Shown here piece after piece: positions 10,867-21,762 of a stretch of 64,000 bases of DNA (positions within the stretch are counted from its first letter, which is position 1; every line of letters starts with the position of its first letter). This DNA is from Agrocybe praecox. Lineage: Eukaryota > Basidiomycota > Agaricomycetes > Agaricales > Agrocybaceae. The stretch lies in assembly GCA_964017145.1 (NCBI GenBank), contig OZ024846.1:930001-994000 (forward strand). Reading direction: 5' to 3'. Below the pieces are notes generated by a model, which did not search any database, was not told the DNA's origin, and saw only the letters and a program-made list of their open reading frames with translations. A program made the position numbers and the translations under genes.

Positions 10867-13251
10867 ATGCGAAGCAGCACCTGGCCAAATGCTTCACTTC
10901 CTCTGGGACTGATTCTATTCTGTATTGAAGCCATCCTACTCCTATCTGGACCCGTTGTGGAAGCGAAGCAGCAGAAGTGTCGACTTCAAGCACATAAAAA
11001 CCAGGCCATTTTGTCACCTCCTGTCAACACTGGCACTGGTGCAGGCACATCCAATAACACTGCCAGTCTAATCGCAACTTCAAGTGCCAGTTCAACACGA
11101 ACCGGGCATGCACCGACGGCCACGGGCACATCGAGCTTAACTTCGCCCTCAAGCAGCCTTCCGTCACCCACTCCCTTCAATTACGGAACAGACAAGATTC
11201 GGGGTGTCAATCTGTATGAAGTTTCCAGTTTGTCTTGTGCAGGACGTTGCTTATTGTTGCTTCTGTATATAGGGGAGGATGGTTCGTTCTAGAGGTGCGT
11301 CATCATTGCCACCGAACCCTTGAACCTATAGTTAACGTCACCTTCCATAGCCCTGGATAACGCCTAGTATATTCCAAAGCACAGGAAACGACAATATCAT
11401 CGATGAATTCACCCTTGGCCAGATGATGGACCAAAATGCTGCTCTGGAACTTTTAACGAATCATTGGGAGACTGTGATTTGGGTTTTCTTTTCAATAACA
11501 AAAATGTTGCTCATCAAATTTCTGTAGTGGATAACTGAAGACGACTTTGTACAAATTCAAGCAGCTGGACTGAATCATGTTAGGTGCGTAGCTTTATCTG
11601 ATATTGGTCTGATATTGTACTCAGAGAAGTTAAGAATACCAATTGGATACTGGTCTATTCCCCTCACCTCATCCGATACCTCCGAATCCACTTCCGTCGC
11701 GCCATACATCCCTGGTGCCTGGCCATACCTCTTACGAGCGCTAAACTGGGCACAAAAACATAACATTCACGTCATTGTTGACCTCCACGGCGCCCCTGGG
11801 TCGCAAAATGGCTACGATAATTCGGGTCAACGGACAAACAACCCAGTCTGGGCAAATAATCCAGATAATGTGACCAGGACAGTGGATACGCTGGCGTTTA
11901 TAGCAAGAGAAGCTGGTGACAAGATAGATGTTTTGGAGTTGCTTAATGAGGCAGCTGGGTTCATACAAGGGAACTGGCCAGCAGTAATCAAACAGTTCTG
12001 GTTGGACGCGTATGCAGCGGCACGTAATGCTAGCGGTCCTGATATGAAGATTATGATTGGGGATGCATTCTTGGGTGTCAGTGTGAGTAGTATTTGCACC
12101 AAAGCTAATGATTATACAATTAGCTCACCGATGACTTTGATGATAGAGCTGGACAGATTTCTTGGAACCTCCACAAGGTCAAGGTGTCATGATGGACTTC
12201 GTATGTCAACGCATTTCATTTTTTACCCGTAAAACCAACAATGTCTTCCTTTTTAGCACGAGTACCAGATATTTAGTGACCTCGAGCTTAGCAGATCATT
12301 TGACCAGCATGTTGACGTACGCATGCTTTTCTTGCTTCGCTTTACCGTCTCATTTTTGTGTAGTTTGCGTGCACATATGTTCAATCGCTCGGGTCGTATG
12401 CCCAAAACAATCTATGGACAGTCGTGGGCGAGTGGTCCAATGCAGTAACTGACTGTGCGCCATGGCTCAATGGACGTGGAGTCGGTGCCCGATGGGATGG
12501 AACTTGGTTCCCAAGTTCAAGCAGCGTAGTTCACGGTAATTGTTCGCAATTTACTGGAAGCTATACGACGTGGACTCAGGATTACATGGATTTTTTACGC
12601 AAGTACGTATTTTGTCCTTCTATTCCCTATTGGCTTGTGTGTCCTTATTTCGGTTCTTTCTCTTCGAAAGGTACTGGGAAGTTCAGGTCGAAGTTGGAGA
12701 ATCCATACAAGGATGGATATTTTGGACATGGAAAGTGAGTACTTCTTTCTTTCGAGGTTCATCTTTTTCTTTGTCGGGAATGATATCATCTATGACTTTT
12801 GGGTCTGGGCGTGATAATAATAATAAACCCGAAGGTGAATGCAGTAGTCATTCAAATTTCACGCGCACCACAAGATGGACCAATCATAGCCACCTATGGA
12901 GGCGACGAAAATACCAGCATAACTTGATGGTGGAGAATTTATCACTCCTTCTAGCTACAATATGCCAATCAGGCTCACCGTTTGCACCCTGCTCTTTGCA
13001 ATGCACTTACGGTACCTTTCGGGTGTTGTGTGTGTGCTTGTGTGACCAGACCACGCCCATTTTTATTTCTCTGCTGCTCGTCCACAATTCCTCTGATTGA
13101 CACAAGGCACCAGTCACTGACGTCCTCTTTTTGTCACTTCCCTTTTTCAAAGGCTGAGAACGCCGACGAATGGAGTTACCAAAGAGGTTTACAGGGCGGG
13201 TGGATCCCACAAGATCCTACGAATCGCAAGTTTCCTGGGATTTGTTCTTAG
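10867..13251 (+). CDS. Secreted GH5 (subfamily 9-like) glucan exo-1,3-beta-glucosidase
   Basis: Predicted wall beta-1,3-glucan exo-hydrolase acting outside the cell. It starts with a signal-peptide-like segment (about residues 1-33, hydrophobic core LPLGLILFCIEAILLLSG) and a Ser/Thr-rich, probably O-glycosylated linker, then the GH5_9 signature IRGVNLGGWFVLEPWITPS, assembled across two introns. The acid/base site is ELLNEAAGF (GH5 enzymes normally have NEP; here Ala follows the Glu). The nucleophile is in WTVVGEWSNA, and the end is GWIFWTWKAENADEW followed by GLQGGWIP. The catalytic Glu residues are both present. Introns are short except the last (12735-13152), which is 418 nt. The stop is TAG at 13249-13251. 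An N-terminal membrane anchor instead of a cleaved signal is possible. Confidence 0.85.
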
Positions 13252-14416
13252 ATTCACCTTCCTTTTACCATTTTACAACCTCTCTGCGCCAACCCCGCGT
13301 ATGCGGCGAAAAAGTGTTTAGATTATGGGTTCTTTCGTCATGGCACCGACGTTTCTTGAGGGGGGTCCCTGTTGCACCCAGTGCACGCGTTTGGCATGCT
13401 TCTATACTTTTTACAGTTCTAATACACTACTCTACACGGTCCTCGGTTACACCCTTACGAGACGAAATTAACCCGTCACTACCAACCAGACCAGAGCAAT
13501 GGAAAACAGGCGCTGGAATATGCACTAGCACACGAAGGCGGACTGGTAAATTGGGGTATTAATTCTAATGTATCCTTTAGGCTTTTCGGCGTCAGGGCTG
13601 GGCAAATGACAAAGTGCCTTTCTGTTCAAAGTCCACTGCGTGCCTCATAGCTGGCAGGAACACAAAATATTTGGAGAAAATAATGTAGGGCGCGATATGG
13701 CGATACCAATTCAATGGATTTGAGGCGGACTAGACAGTGATTTTTAGGACATGAGTAGGCTTATAATAGGCCTTAAGATAGAGAACTGTTTGATGCGTAC
13801 AACCGAATTACATGACGACGACATAATACTTAGTGCGGCTTGCAGTTAAACTTGCAATTAATAGAATTGAAACTTGATATGAAAGTGTAGAGTGCAGAGT
13901 GCTACTGTGATGCTGAACGTTTGACTGTCAGTACAACGTAATAATTGTCAAAAAGGAATTGAAAACAGGAGGATAAACCGCTTTTAGATGGAAACTGTCA
14001 ATGCGCAATGCGCTTTTGCCGCAATGGTGACTACGACGGTACCATCGTCAAAGTTATGTATCCGAAGCGCACATAGAACGCTGCACGCAGAACGTACGGC
14101 CTTGATGATTGTTGATATGTAGATGTAGAAAAGACGATATTAAGCATATATTTCAGGATGATTACTCCTCGCCACGTAATAGATAAATTCACCCAACAAA
14201 AGCTTGGGGGATAGATATTTAATGTACAGTACAACAGTAGAGAGATGCCAAGGTACTTGTATAGACGGAATCCTACTACTTAGATATAAACCTGAAGAGA
14301 CATTGAAATTGCATACTAGCGAACAGAAAAACAAGCAGAGAGGATAAAAAAGCATTGTAAATAGGTTGTAAAGTTCGTTACCCAGCAAGCGACCCCGAAA
14401 GATGCAACGGAATAAA
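13252..14416. other. Intergenic between convergent genes, no gene seen
   Basis: About 1.16 kb between the 3' ends of the glucanase and the polyglutamine gene. AT-rich, with only short frames lacking motifs. No transposon ends or tandem repeats were recognised. Confidence 0.45.
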
Positions 14417-15684
14417 TCAATATGGTTGTGGCCATCCAGGCAGAGCGTGCAAAGCTGCATTTGTTGCCTCTCGTACCCGGCTCTTGCTTGCCAAATCGCT
14501 TGACTGACGGTATCCTTCGAAGACTTCTTGCATTTGGAAGGTCGATGCGGTGACAGAATCTAAAGGATTTGTCAGGAAGGTAAATATGGTCAGCTATAGA
14601 TAAGATAAAGTATTAGTTTGACGCGCACCATAATTTTCTTCAGCTTCTTTCTGGAGCTATAATAGCAGCAAGACATCAAGTAAAAATAAATGATGTAAAA
14701 AGAGGGGAAAGCAAGAAAACCACATACCCCAGCTATCCTCGATCCCTCCAGCTGTATTTGACCTACATAATTTGCATCACCATACCCGAGGCCTCTGTTC
14801 ATTTCCGCCTTCAACTGATCCACTCTTCTCGCTAATTCAGATTTCCTTGATTCCCAAGCCTTCATGAGTGCTTCGAAAGAGCCGAGGAACTGCTTCCATG
14901 CGAAACCGTCCCAAGCCTCTATCTCTGCTTTGTGAGTCCGGATATAGTCTCGTGGGTGCGGCTCGCCCGCTGGGGAGGTACCGTATGAACCTCCTGAGAC
15001 GGGAAGTCCGGTATAGGAATTGGTCTGCTGCATCATACCAGAAGCTCCGAATTGCTGTTGCTGCTGCTGCTGTTGCTGCTGCTGCTGTTGCTGCTGCAAT
15101 TGCTGGGTATTACTTCCATCCCATTGAGCTAAAGGCCCATATGGATCCAACTGAGCAACATATCCAGGATTGCTCTGCATCTGCTGCTGTGCTGGATTGT
15201 ACGTATTTCTCTGAGGCTGTTGCTGTTGCTGGCCTCCCTGGAGGTAGGAATAGCTGCTCCCACTGATGGGAACCTGAGCAGCAAGCTGCTGGCCAAATGA
15301 GCTCGTAGGCTGGAAATGCGATCCTCCAGTTTGTTGTTGGTGGGAAGGATACTGCCCAGGCGATAGATATCCGCCTCCCATATCCCCACCCATACCGGTG
15401 TTCATGCCCATTTGATGTTGCTGAGGTTGTCCGTACCCCTGTTGTGGATATTGTTGCTGCTGATACATCCCTTGCTGCTGTGGTGGATAACCACCAGGCG
15501 TACCACCACCACCCATCATTGATTCATTTCCCCAGCCCTGGCCTTGCGCCCCATATTGTTGTTGCTGTTGCTGAAGATGAGGCGGTGATGAAAGATCGGG
15601 GTACCGAGAACTAATGGCGCCTGTCGTTGTATCAGCGATGAAAGGATTATTGGTTATAGGTGGGCTGCTGTATCCTCCATACAT
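14417..15684 (-). CDS. Gln-rich protein with polyglutamine tract and conserved C-terminal helical region
   Basis: The start is taken at MYGGYSSPPITNNPF (ATG at 15684) because the upstream part of the frame reads like untranslated pyrimidine-rich sequence. The N-terminal two thirds is Gln/Gly/Tyr/Pro-rich with several Gln runs, including a long polyQ coded by CAG/CAA (CTG on the + strand near 15053-15105). The C-terminal part looks folded and helical: RTHKAEIEAWDGFAWKQF, then ESRKSELARRVDQLKAEM. Two introns near the end are phase-consistent; the last exon gives FQMQEVFEGYRQSSDLASK and ends in GWPQPY at a TGA (14417-14419). I do not recognise the family. The layout (disordered Q-rich segment plus short helical domain) suits a scaffold or condensate-forming protein, but that is inference. 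Confidence 0.7.
15053..15105. repeat. CTG/TTG trinucleotide tract coding for polyglutamine
   Basis: An imperfect run of CTG and TTG triplets on the + strand reads as CAG and CAA on the coding strand and gives about 17 consecutive glutamines. Interruption of CAG by CAA is typical of tracts kept for their protein sequence. Confidence 0.85.
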
Positions 15685-15907
15685 TTCTGGGAAAGTAAAA
15701 ATAAGGAGAAAGGGAAAAGCGCAGTCAGTGTAAGAAAGAAAGGTTACGGCGGTAGCATGATGGGCCGTCTCTAAACGCAATTACTACTCCGGCGACGGAC
15801 GTCGGACAACATCATCCTATCCGTACGATCACGTGGTCTTGTTAATTTAGCGGTGAAGTCATTGCTCCGTTTCATCCAAGCTTCCCCGCATTTTTTAATA
15901 ATGAGTA

Positions 15908-16865
15908 CTGTAAGGCAGTGTATGGTGGCGACGTAACGCATAACGCACCCCCCAAATGGTCGCCTAATGGGTGGGTCTGTAACGCGTAACGCAGGCCTGG
16001 TCGCTACTCCCAGAATATATTTTTTCGTTAATTTCCAGGTTTTTTTATTTGATATTTTTTTCTTTTGTTCATTTTTGCTTGGAAGATGTTTTCTAATACA
16101 TCACTAGAGCTCACAGAGTTGAACTTCAAAATAGAAACCTGTAAGTGGTTGAAGTAAAAAAAATATTCAACAAATGATTGACGATCCTCTGTATGACCCT
16201 ACATAGGTGTCGCTTATTTATAGTTTCGTAACGCATCTTGGACCGCTGGTTGCTACAGTCGGACCTCTCTTAAGCCATACCCCTCGGTGGAAGGCTCAGG
16301 GTATGGGTTATGAGAGGTCATGGGCTTGGAGAGGTTTTCTAAAAATAGATTCGAAATTTCTTTCAAGAAAAAAGAGTAAATATATCGAGAAAACGCATAA
16401 TAGACGAACATTATGTAGCCTATACTTCGATTAGTATCATTCATTGTATTTCTGGCTGCGTTGTGACGATTTCCCTGCTAAAAGATGTCCACGTGCCGCA
16501 AACGTAAGATTTTTCGTCATAAAATGTGCACCATTTTATGAAAAAGGTGCCCTGAAAATGATCGCATACGGTAAGAAAACCCCCTGTGTAGGTAATTTAT
16601 ACCAAATTCAGTCTGGTAAATCGGGATGGTGAAGAATTTCTATGCGAAACCTATGGGGTTTCCCCCAGAAAATGGTATGGGTTATGGGTTATGAGGGGTT
16701 TATGGGTTATGGGTTGGATTTCCCTGGGAACCAACTTGGTGGATCGAAAATGTCATGGGTTATAAGAGGTTATGGGGTTTGAGGGGTATGGCTCAAGAGA
16801 GGTCCGACTGTAACTCCAAACCATAACGCACCTCCAGGCGGTCGCCACCATACACTGTCTTACAG
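15908..16865. mobile_element. Non-autonomous TA-flanked inverted-repeat element (outer MITE)
   Basis: The left end CTGTAAGGCAGTGTATGGTG (15908 onward) and the right end, read in reverse complement from 16865, match over about 25 bases (through GGCGAC) with a single mismatch (G versus A at base 8). Both ends are flanked by TA (15906-15907 and 16866-16867), as expected for a Tc1/mariner-type target-site duplication. No transposase is encoded. Subterminal copies of TAACGCAcc occur near both ends. A second element (16256-16810) is inserted inside it; without that insert the outer element would be about 400 bp. Confidence 0.8.
16256..16810. mobile_element. Nested pogo/mariner-like MITE inside the outer element
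   Basis: Its left end, CAGTCGGACCTCTCTTAAGC (from 16256), is the near-perfect reverse complement of its right end (ending GAGAGGTCCGACTG at 16810); the match runs about 30 bases with one mismatch. TA flanks both ends (16254-16255, 16811-16812). The CAGT start and TA duplication are characteristic of the Tc1/mariner/pogo superfamily. The 555 bp interior has repeated variants of ATGGGTTATGGG and no long reading frame, so the element depends on a transposase encoded elsewhere. Confidence 0.85.
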
Positions 16866-17078
16866 TAGTCGAAAAGCAAAAGATGCAATTAAGTTACACG
16901 GGCGAATATATAGTAACATACAGCGCCTCTTTGTCGTAATATCGTTATGTATTATCGTCCGTTCCGGTATAACGGTGTCAATGATGATTTATGATAAATG
17001 GTATGGGGTCTGGACAGGTGAACTGAAATTACAAATGGTCGGTTGACAGACATGTGATAAAAAGGCTCGGAAGAATGG

Positions 17079-17960
17079 TCATAATTTGGTCTTCTGCCTG
17101 ACTCGAGGAACAGGAATGAGCCCAAGCAGGCCAAAAGTGAGGGCGTAGAAAGCGGAGACTGGGCAGAGGATGACTTGTTTCAGAACGGCAGACGGATTGA
17201 TGACGATAGCACATACCTCCAATGGTGCCCTTAATGTAACCAAGAGGTGACCATAGACCCAGCGTGCTGACAGCCAGTAGCCATCCAACGACGATAGAAC
17301 CAGTCAGGATCTGGAAATTTAGTATGAGAAATTGAGACGCGTAAGAGATCGGGGTAGAGACTCACAGGTATCACAGACGATAGTATGCCCGATTCTCTCC
17401 ATGTCTGATACTAATTTATTCCAGTGAGTATTTATGTCAAGACATTGGTAAGTAAGACATACGTTGGGCTCTTCGCCGGTCAGCCAAGGCATTAGGAGAA
17501 CGTAGAGGAATAGAGCGACAGTCAAAAATCCAAGACCTGAAGCGCCGTATCCAGCAAAGCTTTGATTGCGAGTCCAAAACGATTGTTGGAGAACAAAGAA
17601 AATATGACAGAGTAAGTGGAAGATGGAAACTATCAAATAGTTGACCAAGCAAGTAAAGAAAAAACAAGCTTACCGTGCCCATGCACCTCCAGTTCCTTGC
17701 AAGATACTCCAGAAGTCATTCAAAGTCCCCAAGTAATATGTGATAGCTGCCCCGGGGAGCACCAGCTTTAGCTGTCGCAGAGTATGCTCTGTCCATGGCA
17801 CATGCCGCACTTTCGTCTTCTTCGTCGTCGTTGTTCCTGCTGTAGCTACCCCCGGTATGTTTGAGCGAAGACCACCCGCGGAACTAGATTTCAACGCGCT
17901 TGAGCTCGTGCCCGAAGCATATTGTGTTTGCGAGCCTGAAGTGGATTTCGTAGAAGGCAT
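17079..17960 (-). CDS. Small multi-pass membrane protein, conserved fungal type
   Basis: Five exons join in phase. The N terminus is Ser/Thr-rich and hydrophilic, ending in KTKVRHVPWTEHTLRQLK. Then come about four hydrophobic segments: LVLPGAAITYYLGTL; FAGYGASGLGFLTVALFLYV; SVIPILTGSIVVGWLLAV; and SAFYALTFGLLGLIPV. The protein ends in a basic tail, RVRQKTKL. The total is roughly 200 residues. Topology suggests an ER or Golgi membrane protein, but I do not recognise the family and no catalytic motif is visible. The start at 17960 is the only upstream ATG in frame with the first exon. Confidence 0.7.
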
Positions 17961-19503
17961 TGAGTGAAGAAGAATTCGCCTTTTCTTTTCGCCTGATAAA
18001 AAATTAGCAGATGTCCGTATAGAGGATGATGTCGAGGAGATAGAAGTGCCGCCAAAGTGCCGCTTTCTCTTGACGACTTTGGGGCGAGCTTAATTTATCA
18101 CATGCCATCATTCCCCACGTGTTCACATCGGCCCAGGCCCCAGACCCGTAGAAAGTATTTCCTGCCTTTCTACCACAACGAAAAACTTGTGACAAAACTT
18201 GCGAGGCAAGGCGAAGACCATAAAATGTATAGAAGAACAAACATTCATCTCGTCCTGCAGAGCGCCGGAGCATGAGGACTACCCTGGGACTTCCGAATCC
18301 GTTGGCTGGAACCTGGAAAATCAGATCGACTGGGGGTTGGGGAATCCTGGAACAGAGCTCATCTTTAGAAACGGCGAACAATATGTGGTCAAAGCGCCCT
18401 ATCCCTGGCACGTCGGAGACATGCAAAGTTGCATCTCTGGATCATACTCCTGGAGACACATCTTGTGCGATCATCTCGAAAAGATATCATCGCTGTAGAC
18501 GAAGACACAGCGTTGATCGAATCACTTTTGACGAGAAAAAAAACGAAATTCTGCAGTCCGCTTTCAAGAGCCTAGGAGCTATTGACTTTTGCAATCATAC
18601 CATCTCTGTAAAGGAAAACATAGACCAGCACGCTATTATTTACCTTGATCAAATCACATTCGAAATATCGGAGTCTACCTGCAGGAGAATAGGAGCTCGA
18701 GCTAGTGACCTTTGCAATCTCTTTATTGTGTCTTTCATATCCCAAATTCGACGATAAAAAATCTCTCTTAGGACGGATGCAACATGATTGAAGATACATG
18801 CTTTAAGTTTGTTGTCTTTTCATTTAGAAAAGGGCTATTCTGCAAGTCATTTGATCTGCGAATAATGATTACATCGCCAAAGGACAAATCAGCATGCCTC
18901 CATGTCAATGATAGCTGGATAGCTACGCTCATCCTTAGGATACAACGCGGAAACTATCTCCATCGTTATTGTGCCCAAGTTGCTGTACGAAGAAAATGAG
19001 ACTTTCAATGACAAAAGAAATCTCATCATCGGAAAGGAACTTATGCGCTGTTAGTCGGAGTCGTAAAGACATACAATAGGACTCCTTCGCAACACCGATT
19101 TCCAACCTTTAGAGACTCTTGGAGGACTGATTATGGAGGACTCTGATCTGGACATCTCGATGCAACTACCGCGTTGGGTATTAAACGCTACATGAGGAAG
19201 TCGGATCCATTCGCCGTCGAGTTCCGTTGAGGCGGACCTGAGCGACAACGCCTGAAGGAAATGTACACTGTCCATCCAGTCTGGGATTCACTAAGATATC
19301 CTGTACGACGTCCAAAGTAATCCCCATCTGTTAGAGTCAGGTGTTTCCGACGAGCCGCAAGAATTGTGGGCCATACTTCCCAAATCTAGGGTTAACGACG
19401 ATACGATCATGCTTTAAATGCAATAATTCTACATGGGACTAAGGATTAAAGGAACAGTGGAGAGCGAAAAACAAGGGAAATGATGGTAGTCGGATGCAGA
19501 AAA
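17961..19503. other. 1.5 kb gene-poor stretch, possible decayed coding sequence
   Basis: No intact gene found. Several overlapping medium frames exist (for example + strand 18272-18757 and 18199-18498, - strand 18004-18426), but none carries a motif I recognise and none can be extended by convincing splicing. A short + strand stretch near 18955-19055 reads like protein before a stop, so it may be a relic. Confidence 0.35.
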
Positions 19504-21025
19504 TTAGAGTTTCGCCTTCACATTCACGCCTTTTGGTTCTTCCGAAACTTTTACCACCCTAAAAGAAAATACCGCAGTCAGTGCCTATGATACCTCATGA
19601 AAGCAAAAACTCACAATTTTCCGGTATTTCCTCCACTGAATAACATAGGAAGCGCTATTGGTGCTTGCTCGATACCACCTTCGACAATGTGGAACTTGCG
19701 TTTGATAGCACCACTACTCAGGCCCTTTGCTAGCTCTGCAATGGCAGTGGGATATTCTGAAGCATAATCGAAGCTGCATAATGACCGACATGTCAGGTGT
19801 TTACGAACAACTAGTAAAACATGGACAGTATGATGCTTACACAATGAAACCTTGGATTTTCGCTCGCTGAGAAATGAGGTTGAGGTAGCTTTGAAGACCC
19901 TTTGGCTTTGTCGCATCTATAAAGCGAAGGACGTCAATCGAGGAGCCCATACCGAGAATTAATTAACGGAACGAACTGTAAGCTGAGATGGCACCACACA
20001 GGACAACTCTTGCATCCTTATTCAGTCGTGTCAAGAGGAAGTCCAGCATGTCACCTAACAGACCACGATTAGTGAATACCAGGTGCTCACGCGAAAATAT
20101 AAACAAGTCGAACCTCCAACGTTATCGAAATAAACATCTAAATATCCGACGTCTTTCTTTATGTCGGCATGGAAAGTAGGACTCTTATAGTTGAAAGCTT
20201 TTTCAACACCCAACTCCGTTTCTAGCCAGCGACATTTCTCGTCAGTGCCTGCAATGGCGTATACCGTCGCTCCTGCGGCCTTTCCAAGTTGGCAGGCTAA
20301 AGCACCGACTGAACCTGCTGCACCGGACACAACGAGTTTCTCTCCAGCCTTGAGTTCTCCGATCTTTTTAAGGCCCTAGGAGGATATCAGTGACATGCAC
20401 TCGTTTGTCATTGAATGCCATAGCTCGGACGTACGAAATACGCTGTGAGACCTGAGCTTCCTACAACGTTTAAGAAGTCGAGTGGCTCGACACCGAGAAG
20501 AAGACTAAAGATTGTTTGAGCAATCGGAATTCAACGATACAATTCCACACACTCACTCAAGCTTGTCTACATTTTTCTCCTTGAAGACAGCGTACTCCGT
20601 CATACCTTCGTGAAACCGGTTGGATATGGCCTTGAACAGGACGCGTTGACGAAGACTCACCCCATGGACCACTGACGTAGTCTCCCACAGAGAGCTTACT
20701 ACCTGGTCCTGTCTCAATGACGACACCGAGACCAAGAGCGCGCATGACCTATCGCATAAACATCTTCAGCATCTGAGCCATCTGGCAAAGAACGCCTACA
20801 CACCTCTCCAATCTTCACCGGCGGAAGATAACTCCTAACATCCCGGAGGTAACCCCTCATCGCGGGGTCCAAGCTGAGCCATGTGCATTGGATGAGGACT
20901 TCGCCTTTGCCTGGCTTGGGGAGAGAAGAGAACGGAAGGATTTCAGTCCGGAATGTGTCTGGTTCGATGTCGCCTAGAGGTCGCGAGTTCAGGACTATGC
21001 GCTTGAAGTGGGTTGGACGAGACAT
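19504..21025 (-). CDS. NADPH-dependent alkenal / curcumin-type double-bond reductase (MDR superfamily)
   Basis: Zinc-independent medium-chain reductase predicted to reduce the C=C bond of alpha,beta-unsaturated carbonyls with NADPH, probably in the cytosol. The N-terminal substrate domain has VLNSRPLGDIEPDTFR and WLSLDPAMRGYLRD, hallmarks of the curcumin reductase/leukotriene B4 dehydrogenase group. The next exons give GLGVVIETGPGSKLSVGDYV, then GVEPLDFLNVVGSSGLTAYF. The Rossmann part has the nucleotide-binding loop SGAAGSVGALACQLGK and YFDNVGG. The C terminus ends EPKGVNVKAKL. The gene has seven or more short introns. Start MSRPTHFKRIVLNSRP at 21025; TAA at 19504-19506. Family assignment is strong; the substrate is not known. 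Confidence 0.9.
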
Positions 21026-21762
21026 ATGGTTATGAGGAAGTTTGTTTTACCTCAGTCAAGATGGATGGCTATTGCAGAGGAGAGAGGAGAAAATAAGGTA
21101 TGTAAAATGAGCTACTTATACATCTATCTTCCGGTTGATGCATCCTTCATTAAGCGTCTCGCGAACCGGCAATTCCATTACCGGAGCGTTGATTTCAAAT
21201 CTTTGAAGCGCTTTGGCAGCCCGAGAGCCGATGCTACTTACATATAAACCACTGCCATCCTGAAGTCTGAAGTTACTTTGACCTCTTTCACGATTTTTTC
21301 TTTCTCGAATCAAACGGCTCCCTGGTCCATCCAATTCGCAGAGGAGAGAAATCGCATTTGGCCAGTGCACAGCCACCTGTCAACTAATAAAAGGTCCAAC
21401 TTCTGGACGCTCCATGCGACACTGGTGGCTGGTTGAACGTTAGGTACCAGCTGCGAATAGAGGACCACGGATAGTCTTACTTCTGGTTTCTGGGTCGTGT
21501 TTGCCCATCTATGGAGACATGCTACAACGAATGCAGTCAAGACTCGAAGTGGTTTTTGCTCGAATGCAATTCTTCTGATAGACCAAGTAGCGACGAATAT
21601 TAAGGTATGTTCTGTGTCTACACGCCCTCCGGATCAATGCTGCTTTCTCTCTATTTAGTTATTCCAGAATCCATACGACACAATCCTCCGAACCAGCGTA
21701 TTAATAATGCACTGTTCCTAGGTGTCTAATGTCCTGTTGAGGTAGTGATAGCCCAGTGCGTG
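21026..21762. other. Intergenic, no gene seen
   Basis: It lies between the start of the minus-strand reductase and the 3' end of the minus-strand aquaglyceroporin. Only short frames without motifs are seen. It should contain the reductase promoter. Confidence 0.45.

Noticed and set aside
15685..15780. Extended start of the polyglutamine protein (ATG at 15780)
   Set aside because: The added sequence is pyrimidine-rich and hydrophobic without relation to the rest; the ATG at 15684 begins the characteristic composition.
18272..18757. 161-codon ORF as a gene
   Set aside because: Overlapping frames on the same and opposite strand are of similar length, and none has recognisable domains.
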